This document shows, in pieces, positions 15,956-22,633 of a stretch of DNA of 64,000 nt; position 1 is the first letter of the stretch; each line of letters starts with the position of its first letter. Origin of the DNA: Streptomyces sp. NBC_00306. Its GTDB lineage: Bacteria > Actinomycetota > Actinomycetes > Streptomycetales > Streptomycetaceae. The notes below the pieces were generated by a model, which saw only the letters and a program-made list of their open reading frames with translations, ran no database searches and had not been told where the DNA came from. The position numbers and the translations under genes are program-made. The stretch spans positions 5,580,001 through 5,644,000 of the forward strand of contig NZ_CP108032.1 of the NCBI RefSeq assembly GCF_036169555.1, in the 5' to 3' direction.

Positions 15956-16465
15956 GTGCCGAAGCCCCTCAGCCTCCCCTTCGACCCCATCGCGCGCGCC
16001 GACGAGCTGTGGCAGCAGCGCTGGGGTCCCGTCCCCTCGATGGCGGCCATCACCTCGATCATGCGCGCGCAGCAGATCCTGCTCGCCGAGGTCGACTCCG
16101 TCGTCAAGCCGTACGGGCTGACCTTCGCGCGGTACGAGGCGCTGGTGCTGCTGACCTTCTCCAAGGCCGGCGAGCTGCCCATGTCCAAGATCGGCGAGCG
16201 TCTGATGGTCCACCCCACCTCGGTGACCAACACCGTCGACCGCCTGGTCAGGTCTGGTCTGGTCGACAAGCGCCCCAACCCCAACGACGGCCGCGGCACC
16301 CTCGCCTCCATCACGGAGAAGGGGCGCGAGGTCGTGGAAGCGGCCACGCGCGATCTGATGGAGATGGACTTCGGGCTCGGGGCGTACGACTCCGAGGAGT
16401 GCGGGGAGATCTTCGCGATGCTGCGTCCTCTGCGGCTGTCGGCGCACGACTTCGACGACGCGTAG
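15956..16465 (+). CDS. MarR-family regulator
   Basis: A 169-residue winged-helix protein: dimer helices at the N-terminus (MAAITSIMRAQQILLAEVDSVVKPYGLTFARYEALVLL), the wHTH at about 75-125 (LPMSKIGERLMVHPTSVTNTVDRLVRSGLVDKRPNPNDGRGTLASITEKG) and a C-terminal helix pair. The GTG start lies 10 bp after the MFS stop, so it may be cotranscribed with the pump. It is two genes upstream of icmA. A role in controlling icmA through the palindrome at 16971 is possible but unproven. Confidence 0.87.
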   Translation: MPKPLSLPFDPIARADELWQQRWGPVPSMAAITSIMRAQQILLAEVDSVVKPYGLTFARYEALVLLTFSKAGELPMSKIGERLMVHPTSVTNTVDRLVRSGLVDKRPNPNDGRGTLASITEKGREVVEAATRDLMEMDFGLGAYDSEECGEIFAMLRPLRLSAHDFDDA

Positions 16466-16588
16466 CCCGCGGCGTCCTCGGCGGGACGCGGCCGGTCGTC
16501 CCGAGTGCGCCGGCCGGCGCCGGGGCCTGGCCCTCTGCCGCCCCACCCGCCCGAAGATCGCCCCTTGCGCCCGGTTACGCTCGGTGCC

Positions 16589-16915
16589 ATGAAAGCGAAT
16601 GTGCTGACCCGCTACCGGGTGATGGCCTACATCACCGCCGTGTGGCTCCTCGTGTTCACCGGCGCGATCATCCTGAAGTACGGGTTCGACACCGGCGACA
16701 CCATGCTGATCTCCCAGATCCACGGTGTGCTGTTCATCATCTACGTGATTTTCGCGTTCGATCTCGGCTCCAAGGCGAAGTGGCCGTTCGGCAAGCTGCT
16801 GTGGGTGCTGGCCGCCGGCTGCATCCCTGTGGCCAGCTTCTTCGTGGAACCGAAGATCACCCGCGAGGTCCGTCCGCTGATCACGGACGGCCCCACCGCG
16901 GCAGTCAAGGCCTAG
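16589..16915 (+). CDS. DUF3817 small membrane protein (second copy)
   Basis: A 108-residue protein with three hydrophobic helices (about 9-29, 41-57 and 66-86): VMAYITAVWLLVFTGAIIL, then IHGVLFIIYVIFAFDLG and LLWVLAAGCIPVASFF. The ATG at 16589 fits the family start. The IHGVLFI(I/L)YV core is shared with the protein at 10386. It stands between a MarR gene and icmA. Function unknown. Confidence 0.85.
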   Translation: MKANVLTRYRVMAYITAVWLLVFTGAIILKYGFDTGDTMLISQIHGVLFIIYVIFAFDLGSKAKWPFGKLLWVLAAGCIPVASFFVEPKITREVRPLITDGPTAAVKA

Positions 16916-16970
16916 CTCCCACCCCGGCCTCACCCCCGTGCGCGCAGGCTCGCGGGGGCTTCCCATCGAC

Positions 16971-16994
16971 ATTTACTAGGACGTCCTAGTAAAT
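16971..16994. promoter_or_regulatory. 24-bp perfect palindrome upstream of icmA
   Basis: A perfect 24-bp palindrome with core TTACTAGGACGTCCTAGTAA ends 8 bp before the icmA ATG. Its right half contains TAGTAA (16988-16993), which could act as a -10 giving a very short or absent leader, so an occupied operator would block initiation. Candidate regulators are the MarR at 15956 and the TetR at 18825. Confidence 0.75.
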
Positions 16995-17002
16995 TCGAGG
17001 GT

Positions 17003-18703
17003 ATGGACGCTGACGCCATCGAGGAAGGCCGCCGACGCTGGCAGGCCCGTTACGACAAGGCCCGCAAGCGGGACGCGGACTTCACCACGCTCTCCGGGGA
17101 TCCGGTGGAGCCCGTCTACGGGCCCCGGCCCGGAGACAACTACGACGGCTTCGAGCGCATCGGCTGGCCGGGGGAGTACCCCTTCACCCGAGGGCTCTAC
17201 CCGACCGGCTACCGCGGCCGGACCTGGACCATCCGCCAGTTCGCGGGCTTCGGCAACGCCGAGCAGACGAACGAGCGCTACAAGATGATCCTCGCCAACG
17301 GCGGCGGCGGACTCTCCGTGGCCTTCGACATGCCCACCCTGATGGGCCGCGACTCCGACGACCCCCGCTCACTCGGTGAGGTCGGCCACTGCGGTGTCGC
17401 CATCGACTCCGCCGCCGACATGGAGGTCCTGTTCAAGGACATCCCCCTCGGCGACGTCACCACCTCCATGACGATCAGCGGGCCCGCCGTGCCCGCCTTC
17501 TGCATGTACCTCGTCGCCGCCGAGCGCCAGGGCATCGACCCTGCCGTGCTCAACGGCACGCTCCAGACGGACATCTTCAAGGAGTACATCGCCCAGAAGG
17601 AGTGGCTCTTCCAGCCCGAGCCCCATCTCCGGCTGATCGGCGACCTGATGGAGCACTGCGCGCAGGGCATCCCCGCGTACAAGCCGCTCTCCGTCTCCGG
17701 CTACCACATCCGCGAGGCGGGTGCGACCGCCGCGCAGGAGCTCGCGTACACCCTCGCCGACGGCTTCGGCTACGTCGAACTCGGGCTCAGCCGGGGCCTC
17801 GACGTCGACACCTTCGCGCCCGGCCTCTCCTTCTTCTTCGACGCGCACCTCGACTTCTTCGAGGAGATCGCCAAGTTCCGCGCGGCGCGCAGGATCTGGG
17901 CGCGCTGGATGAAGGAGGAGTACGGGGCGAAGACCGACAAGGCCCAGTGGCTGCGGTTCCACACCCAGACCGCCGGCGTCTCGCTCACCGCCCAGCAGCC
18001 CTACAACAACGTCGTACGCACCGCGGTCGAGGCGCTCTCCGCCGTCCTCGGCGGCACCAACTCCCTGCACACCAACGCCCTGGACGAGACCCTCGCGCTC
18101 CCCAGCGAGCAGGCGGCCGAGATCGCGCTGCGCACCCAGCAGGTGCTGATGGAGGAGACCGGCGTCGCCAACGTCGCCGACCCGCTGGGCGGTTCGTGGT
18201 ACGTCGAGCAGCTCACCGACCGCATCGAGGCGGACGCCGAGAAGATCTTCGACCAGATCAAGGAGCGCGGCCGCCGGGCGCACCCCGACGGGCAGCACCC
18301 CATCGGTCCCATCACCTCCGGCATCCTGCGCGGTATCGAGGACGGCTGGTTCACCGGCGAGATCGCCGAGTCGGCCTTCCAGTACCAGCAGTCGCTGGAG
18401 AAGGGCGACAAGAGGGTCGTCGGCGTCAACGTCCACCACGGCTCGGTCACCGGTGACCTGGAGATCCTGCGGGTCAGCCACGAGGTCGAGCGTGAGCAGG
18501 TGCGCATCCTGGCGGACCGCAAGGCGCACCGCGACGACGCACTCGTCCGGTCCTCGCTGGAGAAGATGCTGGCCGCGGCCAGGGACGGCTCCAACATGAT
18601 CGGACCGATGCTCGACGCGGTCCGCGCGGAGGCGACGCTGGGCGAGATCTGCGACGCGCTGCGGGACGAGTGGGGCACGTACACCGAACCGCCGGGCTTC
18701 TGA
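17003..18703 (+). CDS. icmA: Isobutyryl-CoA mutase large subunit
   Basis: A 566-residue substrate-binding subunit of an adenosylcobalamin mutase that interconverts isobutyryl-CoA and n-butyryl-CoA. Substrate specificity is readable: the position occupied by Tyr89 in methylmalonyl-CoA mutase is Phe80 here (TIRQFAGFG) and the Arg207 position is Gln198 (EYIAQKEW), the documented isobutyryl-CoA pair. The 566-residue length matches IcmA, and there is no C-terminal DxHxxG cobalamin domain, so a separate small subunit IcmB must be encoded elsewhere. It lies within 16 kb of thiolase and meaB genes. A palindrome directly upstream suggests repressor control, and a strong terminator follows. Confidence 0.95.
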   Translation: MDADAIEEGRRRWQARYDKARKRDADFTTLSGDPVEPVYGPRPGDNYDGFERIGWPGEYPFTRGLYPTGYRGRTWTIRQFAGFGNAEQTNERYKMILANGGGGLSVAFDMPTLMGRDSDDPRSLGEVGHCGVAIDSAADMEVLFKDIPLGDVTTSMTISGPAVPAFCMYLVAAERQGIDPAVLNGTLQTDIFKEYIAQKEWLFQPEPHLRLIGDLMEHCAQGIPAYKPLSVSGYHIREAGATAAQELAYTLADGFGYVELGLSRGLDVDTFAPGLSFFFDAHLDFFEEIAKFRAARRIWARWMKEEYGAKTDKAQWLRFHTQTAGVSLTAQQPYNNVVRTAVEALSAVLGGTNSLHTNALDETLALPSEQAAEIALRTQQVLMEETGVANVADPLGGSWYVEQLTDRIEADAEKIFDQIKERGRRAHPDGQHPIGPITSGILRGIEDGWFTGEIAESAFQYQQSLEKGDKRVVGVNVHHGSVTGDLEILRVSHEVEREQVRILADRKAHRDDALVRSSLEKMLAAARDGSNMIGPMLDAVRAEATLGEICDALRDEWGTYTEPPGF

Positions 18704-18728
18704 ACACCACGGCCTCGGCCGGTTGCTG

Positions 18729-18774
18729 ACACGGGCACGGGCGGCGGGATTCTCCCCGCCGCCCGTGCCCGTGT
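18729..18774. terminator. Strong hairpin between icmA and the convergent TetR gene
   Basis: A perfect 20-bp inverted repeat (arms 18729-18748 and 18755-18774) with a 6-nt loop. No T-run follows; it likely works in both directions for the converging genes. Confidence 0.8.
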
Positions 18775-18824
18775 GCTCTGTACCTGCCGTGCTCTGTGCC
18801 CCCGTGCTCCGTGCCTGCCCGGTG

Positions 18825-19460
18825 TCAGTTCTGTAGGGAGGCCAGGCCCGACAACAGCAGGCGGGTGAAGCCGGCCGCCCAGGTCTCGTCCACCGGCTCC
18901 GCGCTGACCAGCAGCCGGTGGACCACCGCGCCCGCGATCACATCGAAGATCAGGTCCGCGTTGCGCGCCGCCGTCTCCTCGTCCGCCTCGTACGGCAGCT
19001 CCCCGCGCGCCTGTGCCCGCGCCCGCCCCTCCAGGACCAACAGCTTCTGGCGCTCGACGATCGCCGTACGGATACGGCCCCGCAGCGCCTCGTCCCGGGT
19101 GGACTCCGCGACCACGGCCATCAGCGCGGTCCGCGCCTCCGGCCGCTCCAGCAGCGCCGCGAACTGGAGCACCACGCCCCGTACATCGGCCTCCAGGCTG
19201 CCGAGGTCGGGAAGTTCGAGTTCGTCGAACAGCACGGCGACGGCATCGACCACGAGCTCGCTCTTGTTCGTCCAGCGGCGGTAGAGAGTCGTCTTGGCGA
19301 CCCCCGCGCGGGTGGCCACATCGCCCATCGTCAGCTTCGACCAGCCCAGTTCGACGAGCGCGGCCCGGGTCGCGTCCAGGATCGCGGAGTCGGCCTCGGC
19401 GCTGCGGGGGCGGCCCGTACGCCCGGTACGTACGGGTTTGGGGGAAGTGTGGCGGCACAT
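18825..19460 (-). CDS. TetR-family regulator
   Basis: A 211-residue repressor with the HTH at about 40-68 (TMGDVATRAGVAKTTLYRRWTNKSELVVDAV) and a helical C-terminal domain of the TetR_C_11-like type. In-frame ATGs at 19460, 19472 and 19508 are possible; 19460 (MCRHTSPKPVRT) is taken because it leaves the TACCGGCCGGTA palindrome (19472-19483) in the control region. No clear Shine-Dalgarno precedes any of them. It converges on icmA and is divergent from the thioredoxin-TPR gene. Target unknown beyond probable autoregulation. Confidence 0.85.
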   Translation of the reverse strand: MCRHTSPKPVRTGRTGRPRSAEADSAILDATRAALVELGWSKLTMGDVATRAGVAKTTLYRRWTNKSELVVDAVAVLFDELELPDLGSLEADVRGVVLQFAALLERPEARTALMAVVAESTRDEALRGRIRTAIVERQKLLVLEGRARAQARGELPYEADEETAARNADLIFDVIAGAVVHRLLVSAEPVDETWAAGFTRLLLSGLASLQN

Positions 19461-19471
19461 GTCGGCGACCA

Positions 19472-19483
19472 TACCGGCCGGTA
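19472..19483. promoter_or_regulatory. TACCGGCCGGTA palindrome at the TetR-gene 5' end
   Basis: A perfect 12-bp palindrome lies 11 bp before the preferred TetR start codon. This kind of short GC-rich dyad is common at TetR autoregulatory sites. Confidence 0.45.
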
Positions 19484-19545
19484 GGCGTTTCGTTGTGAGG
19501 CAGTTCACCGGAAAAATCTCACACGCGGCCGGGCTGGTGCAGTTA

Positions 19546-19562
19546 CGCTACGACCCGTAGCG
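19546..19562. promoter_or_regulatory. Inverted repeat upstream of the thioredoxin-TPR gene
   Basis: CGCTACG-ACC-CGTAGCG has perfect 7-bp arms. It lies in the 238-bp divergent spacer (19461-19698) between the TetR and thioredoxin-TPR genes, nothing else in which could be identified. It may be an operator or an RNA hairpin. Confidence 0.4.
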
Positions 19563-19698
19563 AAAGCTGTGACCGGCTCCGCGACAACCACACTGGCGCA
19601 CGGGTGGGGACCCCGCGCCGCGTTCTTCGAGCAGTACCCGTACGACGGTCCTGTGACCGTGTTTTCCCATGCGTGCGCGGAGGGGGGAGGATGTACTC

Positions 19699-20670
19699 AT
19701 GCAGCCTAGGAACATGTCCATGAGCGGCGTCGTCGACCTCGCCGCGGTGAAGGCGGCCGGAGAGGCCAAGGCCAAGGCGGAGCAGGCCCGTGCCGAGTCC
19801 GCCCGCACCGGCGGCGGCGGTGCCGTAGCCCCCTCCAGCCTGGTGATCGACGTCGACGAGGCGGGCTTCGAGCGCGACGTCCTCCAGCGTTCCGCCGAGG
19901 TCCCGGTCGTCATCGACTTCTGGGCCGAGTGGTGCGAGCCCTGCAAGCAGCTGAGCCCGCTGCTGGAGCGGCTGACGCAGGAGTACAACGGCCGTTTCCT
20001 CCTCGCCAAGATCGACGTCGACGCCAACCAGATGCTGATGCAGCAGTTCGGGATCCAGGGCATCCCGGCCGTGTTCGCCGTCGTCGCCGGGCAGGCGCTC
20101 CCCCTCTTCCAGGGAGCGGCCCCCGAGGCGCAGATCCGTCAGACGCTGGACCAGCTGGTGCAGGTCGCCGAGGAGCGCTTCGGCCTCACCGGTATCGCGG
20201 TCGACGCGGCGGCACAGGGCGAGGAGACGGCCCCGGCGCCCGTGCCCGCCGGCCCCTACGACGCTCTGCTGGAAGCGGCCGTACAGGCTCTTGACGCGGG
20301 CGACTTCGGCGGTGCCGTCCAGGCGTACAAGAACGTGCTGTCCGACGACCCGGGCAACACGGAGGCGAAGCTCGGTCTCGCCCAGGCCGAACTGCTGGGC
20401 CGTGTCCAGGACATGGACCCGCAGCAGGTGCGCCAGGAGGCCGCCGAGAAGCCGGCCGACGTGAACGCGCAGATCGCCGCGGCCGACCTGGACCTGGTGG
20501 GCGGCCATGTGGAGGACGCCTTCGGCCGGCTCGTCGAGGCCGTGCGGCGTACGACCGCCGAGGACCGCGACGCGGCCCGGCTGCGTCTCCTCGAACTCTT
20601 CGAGGTCGTCGGCCCCGACGACCCCCGCGTGACGGCGGCGCGTTCCGCGCTCGCCCGGGTGCTGTTCTGA
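19699..20670 (+). CDS. Thioredoxin-TPR protein (YbbN/CnoX-like)
   Basis: A 323-residue cytosolic protein. After an Ala-rich, probably flexible N-terminus (1-45) comes a thioredoxin fold with redox motif C79-E-P-C82 (FWAEWCEPCKQ) and cis-Pro motif GIQGIPAVFAV, then a C-terminal helical repeat region (about 190-323) with the TPR-like QALDAGDFGGAVQAYKNVLSDDPGNTEAKLGLAQAEL. This matches the YbbN/CnoX architecture, a chaperone-linked thioredoxin. Unlike E. coli YbbN, which lacks one Cys, both cysteines are present, so redox activity is likely. GGGAGGATGTACTC precedes the chosen ATG; an upstream in-frame ATG at 19669 is rejected. Confidence 0.9.
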   Translation: MQPRNMSMSGVVDLAAVKAAGEAKAKAEQARAESARTGGGGAVAPSSLVIDVDEAGFERDVLQRSAEVPVVIDFWAEWCEPCKQLSPLLERLTQEYNGRFLLAKIDVDANQMLMQQFGIQGIPAVFAVVAGQALPLFQGAAPEAQIRQTLDQLVQVAEERFGLTGIAVDAAAQGEETAPAPVPAGPYDALLEAAVQALDAGDFGGAVQAYKNVLSDDPGNTEAKLGLAQAELLGRVQDMDPQQVRQEAAEKPADVNAQIAAADLDLVGGHVEDAFGRLVEAVRRTTAEDRDAARLRLLELFEVVGPDDPRVTAARSALARVLF

Positions 20671-20727
20671 GCCATGTTTGAAGCTGCCTGAGCCGAACGT
20701 TCCGTTCCGCCAGGTCTATGGGGTTTG

Positions 20728-20762
20728 CGGCGGTGGCGCTGGTGAGGCGCCACCGCCGTTTT
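20728..20762 (+). terminator. Intrinsic terminator of the thioredoxin-TPR gene
   Basis: A perfect 12-bp inverted repeat (CGGCGGTGGCGC at 20728-20739; complement at 20747-20758) with a 7-nt loop is followed directly by TTTT. Confidence 0.85.
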
Positions 20763-20792
20763 GGCGACAAGGTGACAGAACGCGGCCGCTCT

Positions 20793-20834
20793 TTACCAAA
20801 ACTTGGTAATTCAGCGAGCTGTTACTCGTAGTAA
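20793..20834. promoter_or_regulatory. Two adjacent inverted repeats (TTACCAA and TTACT types)
   Basis: TTACCAA-AAC-TTGGTAA (20793-20809) and TTACT-CGT-AGTAA (20822-20834) are perfect dyads 29-30 bp apart centre to centre, in an AT-rich patch. They are candidate operators or promoter elements for the DUF6230 operon. Confidence 0.5.
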
Positions 20835-20948
20835 ATCAACCGGCTTGTTCTGTCCGCTTATTGGCGGCAATCCACCTTTCTGGCCGGACGGCCTCCTGCA
20901 CCCTGCGTGGCCGGTCGGCATCAGCCCGTCGTGGCGTGGTTATCAGGC

Positions 20949-20966
20949 CGTTACTAGCGAGTAACG
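20949..20966. promoter_or_regulatory. CGTTACT-N4-AGTAACG dyad
   Basis: A perfect 7-bp-armed inverted repeat (CGTTACTAGCGAGTAACG) repeats the TTACT/AGTAA half-site seen at 20822-20834. It also resembles the half-site of the icmA palindrome (TTACTAG). Confidence 0.5.
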
Positions 20967-21324
20967 AACCCCCTTGTGTCGCGGCCGGTAATGGACCACG
21001 ATCGGCGACGCTCGGTCCAATACCGCACCAGCCCGGCCCCCAGCCGTGCTGTGGTCGTTGGGTCCCCACCGGGTGGACCGGCGGCAGTGGCGCCGGTCGC
21101 GGACAGGGGGGTTCCTGCCGAACGGCGGGGCCTGTCCGACAGGTTGTGCGTGATGCGTGTCAGGCGCGACCAGTGGTTGTCGCTCGGGGGTGATCGCCGG
21201 TGTTTCGGACGCGGATGCGCCTGAAAGTACAGGCGCTCTCCTTCCCGAGGACGTAGCACTTCTCCCATCCCAGGACGGACCCACGGTCCGGACCGGAGAT
21301 GTACGTCCGAGAAGGAGGAAAGTC

Positions 21325-21981
21325 ATGGAGTCAGTGACTCGGGGTGGAACCAGATGGAAGCGGTTCGCCCTTGTCATGGTGCCCAGCGTGGCCGCAACGG
21401 CTGCGATAGGCGTCGGTCTGGCACAGGGCGCGCTCGCCGCGTCGTTCGCTGTGTCCGGCCAGGAGTTCAAGGTCACCGCCGGCTATCTTGACGGCACTGG
21501 GTTCGCCCAGTACGGCGGCGTCGACATGGGGTACAAGGACCTCAAGGGCGACGAGAAGACGGCCCACCCGGTCGCCATCTCGACCTTCAAGAACGCGTCG
21601 ATCACCAAGATGTGCCAGTCGGTCGTCACCGACGTGCCCTTCGTGGGCAAGATCACGCTGAAGCTGAAGGCGGGCGACAAGGGCACCCCGGTCCAGGCGA
21701 AGAACCTGTACCTGGACGTGTCGTCGCTGGACGCGAACGCCAAGTTCACGAACATCGACATCGGCGTCGCGGCCAAGGACACGGACAACCCCGGGACCGG
21801 CAAGGGCCCCGCGGTCAAGGACGAGTCGATCCTGCCCAACGGGTTCGCCCAGCAGGCGGAGCGTGCCGAGCTCACCAACGTCGAGCAGAAGGCCTGGGCG
21901 ACCACCGCCGGCACCTTCGAGCTCAGCGGCCTGAGCATGCGTCTGCTCAAGGGCTCCGGCGACGGGGTCGAGTGCTACTGA
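21325..21981 (+). CDS. DUF6230-family exported protein
   Basis: A 218-residue protein. A basic N-terminus and hydrophobic stretch (RFALVMVPSVAATAAIGVGLAQGALA) suggest export with cleavage near GALAASFA. The mature part is beta-rich (FKVTAGYLDGTGFAQYGGVD...KITLKLKAGDKGTPVQAKNLYLDVSSLDANAKFTNIDIGVAAKD) with only two cysteines (MCQSV and terminal VECY), a possible disulfide. GAAGGAGGAAAGTC precedes the ATG. Relatives have been labelled cholesterol esterase, but no GxSxG serine-hydrolase motif is present, so that label is not supported. It starts an operon with a DUF6114 membrane protein and a large secreted protein. Confidence 0.85.
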   Translation: MESVTRGGTRWKRFALVMVPSVAATAAIGVGLAQGALAASFAVSGQEFKVTAGYLDGTGFAQYGGVDMGYKDLKGDEKTAHPVAISTFKNASITKMCQSVVTDVPFVGKITLKLKAGDKGTPVQAKNLYLDVSSLDANAKFTNIDIGVAAKDTDNPGTGKGPAVKDESILPNGFAQQAERAELTNVEQKAWATTAGTFELSGLSMRLLKGSGDGVECY

Positions 21982-22078
21982 CGGTCATCCCGTCCGGGCG
22001 GGCGGGTAGAGCTCTCACGGCTGCGCCCGCCCGCCCAACTCTTCACACAGCAATGCCAGTTCCAGGGAGCTGTTTTCC

Positions 22079-22633
22079 ATGAGCGCCGAGTCTGCAGTGT
22101 CACCGGGACGGGACGAGCACTTCCTCCGCGTCCTTCGGCGAAACTTCCGCACGTGGCGGGGCCAGCGGCCTTTCTGGGCCGGACTGTTCACCCTGCTCGG
22201 CGGCATCCCCATCGCCTATTTCCCGTACGCGACGTTCAAGCTCGGGCACATGACGCTCTCCATGGCGACGACCGCGGGGGCGGGCTCGCTGATCATCGGC
22301 GTCCTGCTGGTCACGCTGGGCCTGACGATGTGGTTCCACAGCATCGTCCGTGTCTTCGCGGGAATCGCCTCGATCCTGCTCGCGTTGATCTCGATCCCGA
22401 TCGCCAATCTGGGCGGCTTCATCATCGGGTTCCTGCTGTCGATGCTGGGCGGCGCGCTGGCGATCGCCTGGGCACCGGCGAAGTCCGAGCCCGAGCCGGC
22501 CGAGGACAAGACCGCCGCATCCGCACCGGCCGAGCCGGCGGGTGGCGCCGATCCGGAGCCCTGGGGCCCCTACGGCGCGAACACGCACGACACCACCATC
22601 GAAGCCAACGGCGGGAGGAACAGTGCAGGGTGA
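22079..22633 (+). CDS. DUF6114 integral membrane protein
   Basis: A 184-residue protein with four predicted helices between about residues 30 and 130 (FWAGLFTLLGGIPIAYF; TTAGAGSLIIGVLLVTLGLTMWF; VFAGIASILLALISIPIANL; GGFIIGFLLSMLGGALAIAW). A charged, Ala/Pro/Glu-rich tail of about 50 residues follows. DUF6114 genes regularly follow DUF6230 genes in Streptomyces. Its end overlaps the next gene by 11 nt, so the three products appear coupled; a membrane anchor or export role for the neighbours is inference. Confidence 0.86.
   Translation: MSAESAVSPGRDEHFLRVLRRNFRTWRGQRPFWAGLFTLLGGIPIAYFPYATFKLGHMTLSMATTAGAGSLIIGVLLVTLGLTMWFHSIVRVFAGIASILLALISIPIANLGGFIIGFLLSMLGGALAIAWAPAKSEPEPAEDKTAASAPAEPAGGADPEPWGPYGANTHDTTIEANGGRNSAG

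Larger units (their letters stand above)
20671..21324 (+). other. 654-bp non-coding leader region of the DUF6230 operon
   Basis: No supported gene lies here; open frames are short with atypical composition. It holds the terminator of the thioredoxin-TPR gene (20728-20762) and, downstream, several inverted repeats: 20793-20809, 20822-20834, 20949-20966 and an imperfect long hairpin around 20985-21025. Stretches such as 20785-20850 are clearly more AT-rich than the flanks, as expected of promoters. A strong GAAGGAGGAAAG ribosome-binding site ends the region. Confidence 0.7.

Noticed and set aside
20861..21193. 110-codon plus frame in the DUF6230 leader
   Set aside because: Composition is Arg/Gly/Pro-rich and unlike real proteins of the genome, no ribosome-binding site is present, and inverted repeats run through it.
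21325..21981. Cholesterol esterase assignment for the DUF6230 protein
   Set aside because: No GxSxG motif or catalytic triad pattern can be found; only the export signal and beta-rich body are supported.
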